Origin: Mycolicibacterium iranicum
GTDB taxonomy: Bacteria; Actinomycetota; Actinomycetes; Mycobacteriales; Mycobacteriaceae
DNA: 64,000 bases
Direction: 5' to 3'
Assembly: GCF_001650495.1 (NCBI RefSeq)
Contig: NZ_LWCS01000026.1
Location: 1-64,000 of the forward strand
Made by a program: the position numbers and the translations under genes. The notes beneath the pieces are model-generated. The model saw nothing but the letters and a program-made list of their open reading frames with translations, was not told the origin of the DNA and made no database searches. This document shows, piece by piece, positions 18,160 through 28,838 of the stretch (the first letter of the stretch is position 1; each line of letters starts with the position of its first letter).

Positions 18160-18804
18160 ATGTCTGACGTTGTCAAGCGCGGTTACCGCTCGGACATCCG
18201 GACCTCCCAAGCGCAGGAAACCCGGCGCAGGATCATCAGGTCCGCATCCGAGCTTTTCGTCGCGGCGGGTTACGGCGCCACCTCCGTCGATGCGATAGCA
18301 GAGGGCGCTGGAGTCAGCCGCAAAACCGTCTTCAACGCCGTCGGAGGTAAAGCGGAGATCCTTGCCCTGGCACTCGATTGGGCCATCGCCGGTGACGACG
18401 AACCGATTCCGCTCGCGGACCGTCCCGACGTGGCCGCGCTGCTGCGGCTCGATGATCCGGGGTCACTGCTCGACGCATGGGCCGCTGTGCTGGCCGACAT
18501 CGACAGCCGGGTGGCCGACCTGTACGCCGCACTGGAAGCCGCGGCGGGGATGGACTCGACGGCGCACGCGCTGTTCACGCGTCTGCAGTCGCAGCGCCGG
18601 GACGGTGCGCAGGTGGTGGTCGACGCGCTCGTCGCCCGGAACGGCCTTCGGCACCGACTGCCGCGCGGCAAGGCGGTGGATCTGGCCTGCCTGTTCAGCG
18701 AACCGGTGATGTACCGACGCCTGGTCGGTGATGGGGGTTGGTCAGATCAGCGGTTCGAGCGCTGGCTGCGCATAACGCTTCGCGAGCAGTTGCTCAGGAC
18801 CTGA
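18160..18804 (+). CDS. TetR family regulator
   Basis: A 214-residue protein with an N-terminal helix-turn-helix (ATSVDAIAEGAGVSRKTVF) followed by an all-alpha ligand domain. Divergent from the FAD monooxygenase with a perfect palindrome between them, so it very likely represses the monooxygenase and itself. Its 3' end overlaps the convergent membrane-protein gene by 11 bp. The ligand is unknown. Confidence 0.85.
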   Translation: MSDVVKRGYRSDIRTSQAQETRRRIIRSASELFVAAGYGATSVDAIAEGAGVSRKTVFNAVGGKAEILALALDWAIAGDDEPIPLADRPDVAALLRLDDPGSLLDAWAAVLADIDSRVADLYAALEAAAGMDSTAHALFTRLQSQRRDGAQVVVDALVARNGLRHRLPRGKAVDLACLFSEPVMYRRLVGDGGWSDQRFERWLRITLREQLLRT

Positions 18805-19105
18805 CCCCGGCGTTCGGATAGTCGAGAATCGACCGCCAATAGTCCTCTGGTATCTCGACATTCGAGCGCAGCACCATTGCCAGGCCGGTGGCCATCGCCA
18901 CGCCGAGCAGGCCGAGCCACAACCCGGCCGCGGCGATGAACACCCACAACGCCGTCGTCAACGTCGGCCACGGGGACAGCAGCGCCAACACCGGCGCGAA
19001 GAAGAAGCCGGTACCGATGTACCAGGACGACCCTGCTCTGTCGCACTTCAAGACGAACCGCAGCCACCGGGGAATGGGCGGTGCTGTGCGTGTGTCGTGA
19101 GCCAT
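18794..19105 (-). CDS. Small DUF-type membrane protein
   Basis: A 103-residue protein from the ATG at 19105. It has two transmembrane helices (about residues 31-52 and 54-78), a conserved-looking aromatic N-terminus (CDRAGSSWYIGTGFFFAP) and a C-terminal cytoplasmic tail ending DYPNAGVRS. It is divergent from the XRE regulator with a repeat-rich 86-bp promoter between them, and may be controlled by that regulator. Function unknown. Confidence 0.65.
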   Translation of the reverse strand: MAHDTRTAPPIPRWLRFVLKCDRAGSSWYIGTGFFFAPVLALLSPWPTLTTALWVFIAAAGLWLGLLGVAMATGLAMVLRSNVEIPEDYWRSILDYPNAGVRS

Positions 19106-19123
19106 GCCATCACTGTGGCTTGC

Positions 19124-19156
19124 CTCAGGTAAGCGGGGCAATTACCTCTCAGGTAG
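19124..19156. promoter_or_regulatory. CTCAGGTA repeats in divergent promoter
   Basis: CTCAGGTAA (19124) and CTCAGGTAG (19148) are direct repeats 24 bp apart. The first pairs as an inverted repeat with TTACCT (19142-19147). They lie between the membrane-protein and XRE-regulator starts and are plausible binding sites for the XRE protein. Confidence 0.4.
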
Positions 19157-19191
19157 TGGCTCGACTACCGCTCGGAGGCGAGACTGACTCT

Positions 19192-19968
19192 ATGAGACAG
19201 GCCGACGCGCAGACGACGACGTTCGGGGTGATGATGCGCAACTGGCGGCAACGGCGGCGGATGAGCCAGCTCGATCTGGCGCTGGAGGCCGATGTGTCGG
19301 CCCGGCACGTCAGCTTCATCGAGACCGGACGCTCGACTCCGAGCCGTTCCATGGTGCTGCGGCTGGCGTCGGTGCTCGACGTTCCGCAGCGAGAGCGCAA
19401 CCGCATGCTGATCGCGGCGGGCCTGGCCCCGGTGTATGCCGAACGGTCGCTCGACTCCCCCGACATGGCGGCAGTGCGGGCGGGCGTGGCCAAAGTGCTC
19501 GACGCCTACGATCCGTTCCCGTGCGTCGTCGTCGACCGGGGATGGTGGATATTGACGGCCAACCCGGGGGCGGCGGTTCTGCTCGACGGCGTCGCGCCGC
19601 ACCTGCTGCAGCGTCCCAACGCGTTACGGATTGCGCTGCATCCCGAGGGTTTGGCCCCCCGGATCGGCAACCTTGCGCAGTGGCGGACCCACCTCTACGA
19701 GCGGTTGCGGCGCGAAGTCGCGTCCGGCGACCATGCCGAGCTACGTCAACTTCTCGCCGAAATCGATTCCTACCCAGGAGGTTTCGAGGATTCTCCGGAA
19801 CTCGGCGGAGTCGCGGTGCCGCTGGAACTGACGACGACCGACGGTCGTCGCCTGCGCTTCCTGAGCATGGTGACGACATTCGGGACCGCGTTGGACCTGA
19901 CCGCCGCGGAGCTGAGCATCGAGGCGTTCCTTCCAGCCGACGATGCCACCGCATCCGCTTTGCGATGA
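19192..19968 (+). CDS. XRE regulator with MmyB-like ligand domain
   Basis: A 258-residue protein. An N-terminal Cro/C1 helix-turn-helix (RRRMSQLDLALEADVSARHV, residues about 18-70) is followed by a MmyB-like domain containing PFPCVVVDRGWWILTANP. Such actinobacterial regulators typically control an adjacent oxidoreductase or membrane gene and may bind a small ligand or fatty acid. The ATG at 19192 gives a start directly before the domain; a longer frame to 19081 would cross the divergent gene's start. Confidence 0.82.
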   Translation: MRQADAQTTTFGVMMRNWRQRRRMSQLDLALEADVSARHVSFIETGRSTPSRSMVLRLASVLDVPQRERNRMLIAAGLAPVYAERSLDSPDMAAVRAGVAKVLDAYDPFPCVVVDRGWWILTANPGAAVLLDGVAPHLLQRPNALRIALHPEGLAPRIGNLAQWRTHLYERLRREVASGDHAELRQLLAEIDSYPGGFEDSPELGGVAVPLELTTTDGRRLRFLSMVTTFGTALDLTAAELSIEAFLPADDATASALR

Positions 19969-20028
19969 GATCACAACAGTGAGCATTCCGGCCGGACCAG
20001 GGCGTCGGACGGAATAGAGTCGGGCGCC

Positions 20029-20454
20029 ATGAACACCCGACACTTCATGGCGGCCGTCGTCGGCAGCGTCACCGTCCTCGCCGTCGCCGGCTGCTCAACC
20101 CCTGAGCCGGCGCTCGGCGGGACCACCGCGACAGTGTCGATCGACGGCAACGACACCGGCGGCGAACACCCCGTGCGCTGCCATCAGTCGGGCTGGGCCT
20201 GGTACATCGAGACTCCGGACAAGCAGAACGGATTCACCGCCGTGCTGGAAACCGGCGGTGAGGTCGCCGCGAAATCGGTGGACTTCCGCGGCGTCGGCGG
20301 TTTCACCGGTTCCTTCTGGGTCGACAATGTCGGCGAGGCCGAGGTGTCGAGCGCCGACGGCGACTTCACGATCACCGGCACCGCCGACGGCACTTTCGAC
20401 GACAAACCGAGGGACTCGGTGTCGGCGCAGTTCCGCATCCAGGCGAGCTGCTGA
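20029..20454 (+). CDS. LpqH-like lipoprotein
   Basis: A 141-residue lipoprotein with signal peptide and lipobox VAGC (Cys about residue 22). The mature part has the 19-kDa antigen (LpqH) family features, including a Thr/Ala-rich start (TTATVSIDGNDTGG), VRCHQSG, and a final IQASC giving a likely disulfide. LpqH proteins are acylated, often glycosylated, surface antigens that signal through TLR2. Mycobacteria carry several paralogues; this one ends 22 bp before the convergent acyl-AMP ligase gene. Confidence 0.88.
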   Translation: MNTRHFMAAVVGSVTVLAVAGCSTPEPALGGTTATVSIDGNDTGGEHPVRCHQSGWAWYIETPDKQNGFTAVLETGGEVAAKSVDFRGVGGFTGSFWVDNVGEAEVSSADGDFTITGTADGTFDDKPRDSVSAQFRIQASC

Positions 20455-20476
20455 CCGCTGTTCCCGGCCGGCGCGC

Positions 20477-22246
20477 TCATGCGTCCAAGCGGGCGAACCG
20501 GTTCTGCTTGTACTCCTCGGCACACGACTGTCTGCGGACCTTGCCGCTGGTGGTGATCGGGATCGATCCCGGGGCCACCAGCACCAGATCGGCCACGGCG
20601 AGCCCGTGCGACGCGGAGATGGCGGAAGTGACGTCCCGCTTCACAGCGGCGAACTGATCCTGTGGACTCACATCCGGACTGCTTCGCTTCTTCAACTCGA
20701 CCACCGCGACCAGCTGCTCCACACCGTCGGTCGGGACGCCGATGGCAGCGACGCGACCTCCGGTGATCTCTGAGATCGTCGCCTCGATGTCGTCGGGGGC
20801 GTGGTTACGCCCGTAGACGATGAGGAGATCTTTGATGCGGCCGACCACGAAAAGCTGACCGTCCGAAATGAACCCGAGGTCGCCCGTCCTCAGCCAGGGC
20901 CCTTCCGGTGTGCCGTCGGATGGGTCGACCACGCTGGCGCGGAAGACCCGCTCGGTGTCATCCGGTTTCTGCCAGTAACCGCCGCCGACGTTGTCGCCGT
21001 GCACCCAGACTTCGCCGGACTTTCCATCCGGGCATTCCGTGCGCGTGTCGGGGTCGACGATGCGCACCAGTGGGGAGAGCGACGACAGCGGGGTGTCGTA
21101 CCCGACCAGAGGCGTGCCTCCGCCGTTCGCTGATCGCTTCGCGGTGCCCTCGGACAACGCCTCGCTGTCGAAGTTGACGATGGCCGGCGGCTTGCCGGGC
21201 CGGACCGTGGCGACATACAGCGTGGCCTCAGCGAGCCCGTAGGACGGCTGGATCACCCGCTCGTCCAGATTGAAGCGGGCGAACCGGTCGGTGAACCGTT
21301 TGATGGTCGTGGGATTCACTCGCTCGGCACCGCTTTGGATGATGAAGACGTCGCCCAGATCGAGATCGGCCATGTCCGCATCCGACGTCTTGCGTGCCGC
21401 CAGTTCGAACGCGAAGTTCGGGGCCGAGGTGAACGCCTTGGTGTTGGTCGCCATCAGTTGCATCCACCGCGCAGGACGCTCCAGGAACGACAACGGGCTC
21501 GTCAGGACGGTGCTGATGCCGCCGTAGACCGGTGTGCAGATGCCGAGCAGAAGGCCGAGGTCGTGATAAAAGGGCAGCCACGACACCACCGTCATGTCCG
21601 GTGGGGCAACTCCCCCGTGATCCACGGAGTAGTCCGTGGTGATCTGGCCGATGTTGGTCAGCAGGTTCCTGTTGGAGATCATCACGCCCGCCGGCGAACG
21701 TGTCGATCCCGAGGTGTATTGCAGGTACGCCGTCCGGGTGTCGTCGCGGTCGTCGTCGTCGCGCATGCCGCCGGATCGCACCGCCGCGTCGAGATCCAGC
21801 GAGTCGACCTCGAGGAGGGCAGGGGCGATACTTCCGCGCTCGGCGACGACATGTCCGGCGACGTCGCCGACGACGGCGGACGTCGTCAGGACGGCAGCGG
21901 GTGCGGCGTCGCGCAGTACCGAATCGACCCGCTCGTCGGCGACACCGCCGAACGGGACCGACAGCGGGACTGCGATGAGTCCCGCCTCCAGTGCGCCGAG
22001 GAAGCCGACGATGTAGTCCAACGACTGTGGAGCCGAGATGACGGCACGATCGCCGGGTTCGGCGCAGTGCCTGAGTTCGCGTGCGACGTTGCGGACGCGC
22101 CGATACAGCTGCGGCCACGTCAGGCTTTCGGCCACGCCGGCGCGGTCACGGTCGTAGTCGACAAACGTGAACGCCGTGTCGTCCGGTTGCAGGCTGGCGC
22201 GTTCTCGCAGCAGATCCGGTAGGGACGTCTCAACCACCTCTGTCAC
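20477..22246 (-). CDS. Fatty acyl-AMP ligase (FAAL)
   Basis: A 589-residue adenylating enzyme (GTG at 22246 preferred; a TTG at 22255 is also in frame). The P-loop is [14 protein letters not shown], and [17 protein letters not shown] with the following [10 protein letters not shown] is diagnostic for the FAAL branch of FadD proteins that activate fatty acids to acyl-AMP and load an ACP rather than CoA. Divergent from the PKS and sharing its promoter region, it should load the acyl starter that the PKS or the NRPS starter C domain takes. The promoter holds a copy of the locus-wide CGTCAA palindrome. Confidence 0.88.
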   Translation of the reverse strand: MTEVVETSLPDLLRERASLQPDDTAFTFVDYDRDRAGVAESLTWPQLYRRVRNVARELRHCAEPGDRAVISAPQSLDYIVGFLGALEAGLIAVPLSVPFGGVADERVDSVLRDAAPAAVLTTSAVVGDVAGHVVAERGSIAPALLEVDSLDLDAAVRSGGMRDDDDRDDTRTAYLQYTSGSTRSPAGVMISNRNLLTNIGQITTDYSVDHGGVAPPDMTVVSWLPFYHDLGLLLGICTPVYGGISTVLTSPLSFLERPARWMQLMATNTKAFTSAPNFAFELAARKTSDADMADLDLGDVFIIQSGAERVNPTTIKRFTDRFARFNLDERVIQPSYGLAEATLYVATVRPGKPPAIVNFDSEALSEGTAKRSANGGGTPLVGYDTPLSSLSPLVRIVDPDTRTECPDGKSGEVWVHGDNVGGGYWQKPDDTERVFRASVVDPSDGTPEGPWLRTGDLGFISDGQLFVVGRIKDLLIVYGRNHAPDDIEATISEITGGRVAAIGVPTDGVEQLVAVVELKKRSSPDVSPQDQFAAVKRDVTSAISASHGLAVADLVLVAPGSIPITTSGKVRRQSCAEEYKQNRFARLDA

Positions 22247-22256
22247 GCGAAGCAAA

Positions 22257-22272
22257 TTACCGCAGGCGTCAA
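22257..22272. promoter_or_regulatory. Locus motif copy A (FAAL promoter)
   Basis: TTACCG-CAGG-CGTCAA, read on the plus strand. It lies 10 bp upstream of the FAAL start. It is the least regular of the good copies in its first half-site. Confidence 0.45.
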
Positions 22273-22370
22273 TCTCGCATCCTGGAAAACAAAACTTGTG
22301 CGACGCGCACCCGGCGGGGGGCGGATACGGGCACGGCTCGCCGCCGCCCGACAGGTACTTGACCCAGAAT

Positions 22371-22386
22371 CCGACATCTGCGTCAA
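22371..22386. promoter_or_regulatory. Locus motif copy B (PKS promoter)
   Basis: CCGACA-TCTG-CGTCAA, 76 bp upstream of the leader ORF and 141 bp upstream of the PKS start. The following AATAAAG is also found beside copy C at mbtH, extending the similarity to CGTCAATAAAG. Confidence 0.5.
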
Positions 22387-22462
22387 TAAAGGCTTAATTT
22401 GGATGGGGGCCGGAGCCGGGGGAAAGCAGCGAATTGCTCGCTTGCTGCCGTAAGGAGATGCA

Positions 22463-22531
22463 GTGGCTTCATTCAGCGGCAACGACGATCGAGCAAATCT
22501 CACTGCTCGACAATCGCTCGTCCGCCCATGA
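22463..22531 (+). CDS. 22-codon leader ORF coupled to PKS
   Basis: A GTG at 22463 with AAGGAG six bases upstream opens a 22-codon frame (starting [13 protein letters not shown] and ending SLVRP). Its TGA overlaps the PKS ATG as ATGA. The PKS start itself has no visible ribosome site, so ribosomes terminating here could restart on the PKS. It is too short to judge by composition; the assignment rests on the good ribosome site and the exact overlap. Confidence 0.5.
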   Translation: MASFSGNDDRANLTARQSLVRP

Positions 22532-25500
22532 CCGCCAGAGCGACGACCCCGGTCGCTGTCATCGGCATGGCGTGCCGTCTGCCCGGAGGTATCGACTCCC
22601 CGGAGCGGCTCTGGGAGTCGTTACTGCGCGGCGACGACCACGTGACAGAGGTTCCCCAGGACCGCTGGGATGCTGACGAGTACTACCACCCCGACGCCGG
22701 GCTGCCGGGCCGCACCGCATCGAAGTGGGGCGCATTCCTCGACGACATCGCAGGGTTCGACGCGGAGTTCTTCGGTATCGACGACCACGCGGCTGCCGCA
22801 CTCGATCCGCAGCACCGACTGCTGCTGGAAACCTCGTGGGAAGCCGTGGAACACGCCGGCCTGACTCCACATGCGCTCGCCGATTCCCTGACGGGCGTCT
22901 TCGTCGGCCTCACCCATTACGACTATCAACTCGTCAACGCCGGCTCCGACGCAATGGCCGGCCCCTATGGCTTCGAGGGCAACACCTTCGGCATGGCGTC
23001 CGGCCGGATCGCCTACAGCCTCGGCCTGCGCGGCCCTGCGCTGACACTCGACACGGCCTGTTCGTCGGGTCTGACCGCGGTGCACATGGCATGCCGAAGC
23101 CTCAACGAAGGCGAGAGCGACCTGGCCCTTGCCGGCGGCGCGTTCATCATGCTCGAGCCCCGCAAGTTCATCGCGGGCACGGCGCAGAGTCACCTGTCCC
23201 CTACCGGCCGCTGCCATGCCTTCGACGTCGCGGCCGACGGCTACGTGACCGGCGAAGCCGTCTCGGTCGTTCTGCTCAAGCGTCTTCCAGATGCGCAGAG
23301 AGATGGTGATCGGATCCTGGCGGTGATCCGCGGCACCGCGGCCAACCAGGACGGCCGCACGGTGAACTTCTCCACGCCCTCCGCCACCGCGCAGACGGAG
23401 CTGTACCGGGCGGCGCTCGACGCTGCCGGGGTGGACGCAGGCACGGTGGGACTAGTCGAAGCGCACGGCCCCGGCACGCCTGTCGGTGATCCCATCGAAT
23501 ACGCCAGTCTCAGCGAGGTGTACGGGGTTGACGGCCCCTGTGCGCTCGGATCTGTGAAGACCAACTTCGGTCACACGCAGTCGGCATCCGGGTTGCTCGG
23601 GTTGATGAAAGCGATCCTCGCGCTACAGCACGGGACGATTCCGCAGAACCTGCACTTCACCCGCCTGCCGGACGCGATGGCCCGATTGGCCACCAATCTC
23701 TTTGTGCCGCAGCACAACACGCCGTGGCCCGCGCATAGCGAAGCGCCCGGTCCGCATCGGCGCCGCGCGGCCGTCTCGTCGTACGGGGTGTCGGGAACCA
23801 ACGTCCACGCCATCGTCGAACAGGCGCCGGACACGGTCGCCGCACCAGGCGATGCGACCGCTGCGGCCCGGCTTCTGTTCCCCCTGTCGTCCAGCTCGAT
23901 CGAAGAGTTGCGGCGCGGTGCGGGCCGGCTGGCGGACTGGGTGCATGCGCACGACGAGGTGTCGCTCGCCGATCTCGGGTACACCCTGTCCCGCAGGCGG
24001 TCCCACCGCCCGGTCCGCACCGCGATTCTTGCGAGCAGCCGAGCAGAGCTGATCGACGCGTTGCGAAGGGTCGCCGACGGCCATGGCCGCGCGCAGATCG
24101 CGGTCGGGCACGACGACCGCGGCCCGGTCTGGATTTTCTCCGGCGACGATTCGCACTGGGCCGACATGGGCGCCGATCTGCTCGTGAACGAGCCGATGTT
24201 CGCCGCCACGGTCGCGCAGATCGAACCGCTTGTCGCGGGCGAATCCGGTTTCTCCGTGACCGAGGCGATGACGGCGGCCGAGGTGATCACCGGCATCGAC
24301 CGTGCGCAGCCGACGTTGTTCGCCATGCAGGTCGCGCTCGCGGCCACGCTGGCCGCCCACGGAGCCCGCCCGGGCGCGGTCATCGGGCACTCGACGGGCG
24401 AGATCGCGGCTGCGGTGGTCGCAGGGGCGATCACCCTCGAAGACGGCGTGCGTGTCGTGTGCCGCAGCTCGCGGCTGATAGCCACCCTCGGCGGACCCGG
24501 AGCCGTGGCGGCCGTCGCGCTACCCGCCAAGCAGGTCCTGTCCGAGCTGACCACGCGTTCGATAAAGGACGTCGTCACCGCGGTTGTGGCCGCCCCCCAG
24601 CTCACCGTGATCGCCGGCGCCCCCGGAACGGTCCGAGAGCTCGCCGACGCGTGGGAACGGCGCGACGTGACCGTGCACACCGCCGAGGTCGAGGTGGCAA
24701 TGAACTCGCCGCAACTCGACCCCATCGTCAAAGAGCTGGCATCGGTGCTCAAAGAGGTCAACCCACTGCCGCCGAAGGTCCCGTTCTATTCGGCCACCGG
24801 CTACGATCCCCGCGAGGAACCGTTGTGCGACAACAGATACTGGGTAGCCAGTCTGCGCCGCACGGTGCGGTTCTCCGCCGCGGTACGCGCCGCTCTCGAG
24901 GACGGCCATCGGGTCTTCGCCGAACTGGCTCCCGACCCCCTGCTCGTCGACGCCGTCGAGCAGACCGCCGACAGCCTGGACATGCCGCTGGCCGCACTGG
25001 CCGGAATGCGCCGCGGGCAGGACCTGCCGCACGGGCTGGGAGACCTCGTCTCGCAGATTCACTGTGCCGGCGCCGCCGTCGACTTCGCGGTCCCGTATCC
25101 CGGCGGCCTCTTGGTCGACGCGCCGTTGCCCACCTGGACGCACCGCAGGCTGTGGCTCAACGGCGCTGCGCAACAGACATCGACGCCGGGCGGCCGCACC
25201 GTGTCGGTGCATCCGCTGCTGGGGCCTCACGTGCGTCTGCAGCAGGAGCCGGCGCGCCACGTGTGGCAGGCCGAGGTCGGCGTGGCAGATCAACCCTGGC
25301 TCTGCGATCACCGCATCCATGACGCCGCCGTATTGCCCGCCGCCGCATACTGCGAGATGGCGGTGGCGGCAGCGCGGGTGGCGCTGGGCGACGCTGCGGA
25401 GGTGCGCGACCTGCGATTCGCGCAGGCGCTTCCGCTCGAGGAGCAGGTCGCCATCGGGGTTTCGACATCGCTGTTGGCGCCCGGCGTCGTCGACTTCATC

Positions 25501-28500
25501 GTGGAGTCGAATCGCGACGGTGCCCATGCCAGGCATGCCGCTGCGATCCTGCGCCTCGTCGAGGACGCGCCACCTACGGACTACGACATTTCCGCTCTGC
25601 TCGCGTTACATCCGCATCGCGAAGACGGTGTCGAGGTGCGCAGCCGCCTGGAACAGCACGGCCTCCGGTACGGGCCGGCGTTCACAGGTCTCGGTGCCGT
25701 CCACATCGGCCACGACGCGACTGGCTCTGTGCTGGCCGAGATCTCGTTGCCAACCGGAATGAGCTCGCAGCAAAGCGCTTACGGTGTACATCCAGCGCTG
25801 CTGGACGCCTGCTTCCAGTCGGTGGGCGCCAGCCCGCTCGTGCCATCACAGGGTGAGAACGCCCTCGGGTTGCCGGCGGAGGTGCAGCACCTGCGGGTGT
25901 TCGGAGCCCTCCGGGACGCCCGGTACTGCTACACCCGGGTCGTGAAAGTGGATGGGGCCGGTGTCGAGGCGGACCTGGATGTGCTCGACTCCGATGGCGC
26001 TGTGCTGCTGAGCGTGCAGGGATTGTTGTGCGGCACCGCGGCATCCGACCGGATCTCCAAGGACCGGGTGCTGAGCGAACGGCTGTTGACCGTCGAGTGG
26101 CACGAGGCGCGACTGCCCGAACTGCCCCGCGACGATGCGGCAACATGGCTGCTGGTGAGCGCCGCCGACGACGACGCGCTGACAGCCGGAGTCGCCGCTG
26201 TTCTCAACGGACATGGGGCGCAATGCTCGACGATGGTGTGGGCGCTCGATGCAGACCATCACAGTCGCGCCGAAGAGCTCAAGAGGCAGATGCGCGAGCG
26301 CCAGGTCGACGGACTGGTCCTGGTGACCCCGCCGAGAACCGACGGCGTCCCTTCCCCCCAGCGCGGCTGTCGGCAGGTGCAACATCTGGCGCGTATCGCC
26401 CGTGAGATACCCACGATGCCAGGACGACTTCCCCGCCTCGTTGTGGTCACCCGTGAAGCCCAGACGGTGTTGCCGGGTGAGATGACCAATCTCGACCAGG
26501 GAGCCCTGCGCGGTCTGGTGCGGGTGATCGGCGCCGAGCATCCACACCTGCACACCGCACACATCGATGTGGACGAGGCCACCGCCGCCGATCATCTTGC
26601 CCGGCAGCTTCTCAGCGGCTCCGAGGAGGACGAGTCCGCGTGGCGACAGGGTGCCTGGTACACGGCGCGACTGCGTCCGACACCGCTGCGCCCCGAGGAA
26701 CGGCAGACCGTGGTCGCCCACCACGAGTTCGACGGGATGGGTTTGCACATCCGAACCCCGGGCGACCTTGCGACGCTGGAAATGATTGCCCGCGAACGGG
26801 TTACGCCGGGACCGGGAGAGGTCGAGATCGCGGTACACGTCTCCAGTGTCAACTTCGCCGACGTCTTGGTGGCCATGGGCCTCTACCCGAGTCTCGACGG
26901 TGAACTGCCGGAACTCGGAATGGATTTCGCCGGAGTGGTGACCGCGGTCGGTCCTCACGTCACCGATCACCAGGTCGGCGATCGGGTGGGTGGATTCGCC
27001 CGAAACGGGTGCTGGGGCACCTTCGTGACCTGCGATGCACGTCTGGCGGTGCCACTTCCGGACGCCCTGACCGATCATCAGGCCGCCGCGATCGCCACTG
27101 CTTCCGCGACCGCCTGGTACGGGTTGCACGACCTGGCGGGCATTGCATCGGGCGACCGCGTGTTGATCCATTCCGCGACGGGCGGCGTCGGGCAGGCGGC
27201 CATCGCCGTCGCGCGCGCCGCAGGCGCGCAGGTCTTCGCCACCGCAGGCAGCGAGGAGCGCCGCGAACTGTTGCGCAGCAAGGGCATCAAGCATGTCTAC
27301 GACTCACGCAGCAGTGAGTTCGCCGAGCAGATTCGCCGTGACACCGACGGGTATGGCGTCGATATCGTGCTGAACTCGTTGACGGGATCGGCGCAGCGCG
27401 CCGGATTCGAATTGCTGGCGATCGGCGGGCGGTTCGTCGAGATCGGCAAGCGCGACGTGTATGGCAACACCCGGTTGGGCATGTTCCCGTTCCGGCGCAA
27501 CCTCACTTTCTATTATGTCGATCTCGCGCTGATGTCCCTGAGTCATCCGCAGCGTGTAGGGCAGCTGCTGCGCACGGTCTACCGGATGGCCGCCGACGGC
27601 GTACTGCCCCCGGCGCAACACAGTGACCGCCCGGTGGCCGACGCGGTCACCGCGATTCGCGACATGGGCGGTGCACAGCACACCGGCAAGCTTCTGCTTG
27701 AGATCCCGCGCACCGGGTCCAGTGTCGTGGTGGTGCCGCCGGAGCACGTTCAGGTCTTCCGTCCCGACGGCGCCTACCTGATCACCGGGGGCCTCAGCGA
27801 CCTCGGACTGTTCCTCGCTGAAAAGATGGCCGACGCAGGGTGTGGACGTATCGTCCTGACCTCCGATACGCAGCCGACGCTCAAGACGCTTGAGACCATC
27901 GAGTTGATCCGCGTGATGGGTGGCGATGTCGTGGTGCACTGCGGCGACATCGCCGATCCCACCACCGCGCGCCGTCTGGTGGCTCTGGCGACCGCCACCG
28001 GACTCCCCCTTCGTGGCGTCCTTCACGCCGCGGCGACGGATGGAGAGGCCTCGTTGGCCCACCTGACCGACGACGTCATCGAAAGTGACTGGGCGCCCAA
28101 GGTTCACGGCGCGTGGAACCTGCACACCGCGCTTGAGAAGCTGGAATCGGAACAGCCGCTGGACTGGTTCTGCTCGTTCTCCTCGACCGCCGCGCTGGTG
28201 GGCTCGCCCGGCCGTGGCTCCCACGCCGCGGCGAACAGCTGGCTGGACGCCTTCACCCGGTGGCGCCGGGCGCAGGGCCTGCCCGCTGTCGCGATCGCCT
28301 GGGGTGCGTGGGGACAGATCGGCCGCACCGCGGAGTTCGCCGAAGGTATCGGCGCCGCAATCACTCCCGACGAAGGTGCGCACGCTTTCGAGACGGTGCT
28401 ACGCCACGACCGCGTGCACACCGGGTACGCGCCCGTCATCGGGACGACGTGGTTGAGCACCTTCGCGCAGCGCAGCCCCTTCGCCGAGGCGTTCCGCGAT

Positions 28501-28827
28501 ACGGGCGAAGCCCACACAGGCATGAGCAGACTGCGCGCCGTGCTGACCGGACTGCCAACCGAGGAATGGCCCAGCCGGCTGCGGCGGATGATCTCCGACC
28601 AGATCAGCCTGGTGCTGCGCCGCAGCATCGATCCCGACCGTCCGCTCGCCGAGTACGGCGTCGACTCGCTGGCGGCACTCGAGCTCAGAACCAGGATCGA
28701 GACCGAGACGGGCATACGCCTGGCCTCGGGCGACCTCGCCGTCGGAACCGTCCGCGGACTGGCAGACCTGTTGTGCCGCAGGATGTCACCGGCGCAACAC
28801 GCCGACAACGACGCAGCCAGGACGTGA
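22528..28827 (+). CDS. Reducing type I polyketide synthase KS-AT-DH-ER-KR-ACP
   Basis: A 2099-residue single-module PKS of the mycobacterial MAS-like type. KS residues 8-425 (active Cys178 in [17 protein letters not shown]); AT about 530-830 (Ser622 in GHSTGE); DH about 895-1165; ER about 1400-1720 ([11 protein letters not shown]); KR about 1748-1930; ACP about 2015-2085 (Ser2047 in GVDSLA). Several catalytic positions deviate: the AT His is Asn726, the DH HxxxGxxxxP has Asp932 for Gly, and the KR Tyr is His1899. There is no thioesterase. It should extend or hold the FAAL-activated acyl chain for transfer to NRPS1. The start is ATG 22528, overlapped by a leader ORF; the frame is open to 22399. 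Confidence 0.92.
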   Translation: MTARATTPVAVIGMACRLPGGIDSPERLWESLLRGDDHVTEVPQDRWDADEYYHPDAGLPGRTASKWGAFLDDIAGFDAEFFGIDDHAAAALDPQHRLLLETSWEAVEHAGLTPHALADSLTGVFVGLTHYDYQLVNAGSDAMAGPYGFEGNTFGMASGRIAYSLGLRGPALTLDTACSSGLTAVHMACRSLNEGESDLALAGGAFIMLEPRKFIAGTAQSHLSPTGRCHAFDVAADGYVTGEAVSVVLLKRLPDAQRDGDRILAVIRGTAANQDGRTVNFSTPSATAQTELYRAALDAAGVDAGTVGLVEAHGPGTPVGDPIEYASLSEVYGVDGPCALGSVKTNFGHTQSASGLLGLMKAILALQHGTIPQNLHFTRLPDAMARLATNLFVPQHNTPWPAHSEAPGPHRRRAAVSSYGVSGTNVHAIVEQAPDTVAAPGDATAAARLLFPLSSSSIEELRRGAGRLADWVHAHDEVSLADLGYTLSRRRSHRPVRTAILASSRAELIDALRRVADGHGRAQIAVGHDDRGPVWIFSGDDSHWADMGADLLVNEPMFAATVAQIEPLVAGESGFSVTEAMTAAEVITGIDRAQPTLFAMQVALAATLAAHGARPGAVIGHSTGEIAAAVVAGAITLEDGVRVVCRSSRLIATLGGPGAVAAVALPAKQVLSELTTRSIKDVVTAVVAAPQLTVIAGAPGTVRELADAWERRDVTVHTAEVEVAMNSPQLDPIVKELASVLKEVNPLPPKVPFYSATGYDPREEPLCDNRYWVASLRRTVRFSAAVRAALEDGHRVFAELAPDPLLVDAVEQTADSLDMPLAALAGMRRGQDLPHGLGDLVSQIHCAGAAVDFAVPYPGGLLVDAPLPTWTHRRLWLNGAAQQTSTPGGRTVSVHPLLGPHVRLQQEPARHVWQAEVGVADQPWLCDHRIHDAAVLPAAAYCEMAVAAARVALGDAAEVRDLRFAQALPLEEQVAIGVSTSLLAPGVVDFIVESNRDGAHARHAAAILRLVEDAPPTDYDISALLALHPHREDGVEVRSRLEQHGLRYGPAFTGLGAVHIGHDATGSVLAEISLPTGMSSQQSAYGVHPALLDACFQSVGASPLVPSQGENALGLPAEVQHLRVFGALRDARYCYTRVVKVDGAGVEADLDVLDSDGAVLLSVQGLLCGTAASDRISKDRVLSERLLTVEWHEARLPELPRDDAATWLLVSAADDDALTAGVAAVLNGHGAQCSTMVWALDADHHSRAEELKRQMRERQVDGLVLVTPPRTDGVPSPQRGCRQVQHLARIAREIPTMPGRLPRLVVVTREAQTVLPGEMTNLDQGALRGLVRVIGAEHPHLHTAHIDVDEATAADHLARQLLSGSEEDESAWRQGAWYTARLRPTPLRPEERQTVVAHHEFDGMGLHIRTPGDLATLEMIARERVTPGPGEVEIAVHVSSVNFADVLVAMGLYPSLDGELPELGMDFAGVVTAVGPHVTDHQVGDRVGGFARNGCWGTFVTCDARLAVPLPDALTDHQAAAIATASATAWYGLHDLAGIASGDRVLIHSATGGVGQAAIAVARAAGAQVFATAGSEERRELLRSKGIKHVYDSRSSEFAEQIRRDTDGYGVDIVLNSLTGSAQRAGFELLAIGGRFVEIGKRDVYGNTRLGMFPFRRNLTFYYVDLALMSLSHPQRVGQLLRTVYRMAADGVLPPAQHSDRPVADAVTAIRDMGGAQHTGKLLLEIPRTGSSVVVVPPEHVQVFRPDGAYLITGGLSDLGLFLAEKMADAGCGRIVLTSDTQPTLKTLETIELIRVMGGDVVVHCGDIADPTTARRLVALATATGLPLRGVLHAAATDGEASLAHLTDDVIESDWAPKVHGAWNLHTALEKLESEQPLDWFCSFSSTAALVGSPGRGSHAAANSWLDAFTRWRRAQGLPAVAIAWGAWGQIGRTAEFAEGIGAAITPDEGAHAFETVLRHDRVHTGYAPVIGTTWLSTFAQRSPFAEAFRDTGEAHTGMSRLRAVLTGLPTEEWPSRLRRMISDQISLVLRRSIDPDRPLAEYGVDSLAALELRTRIETETGIRLASGDLAVGTVRGLADLLCRRMSPAQHADNDAART

Positions 28828-28838
28828 CGAGGAGGATC

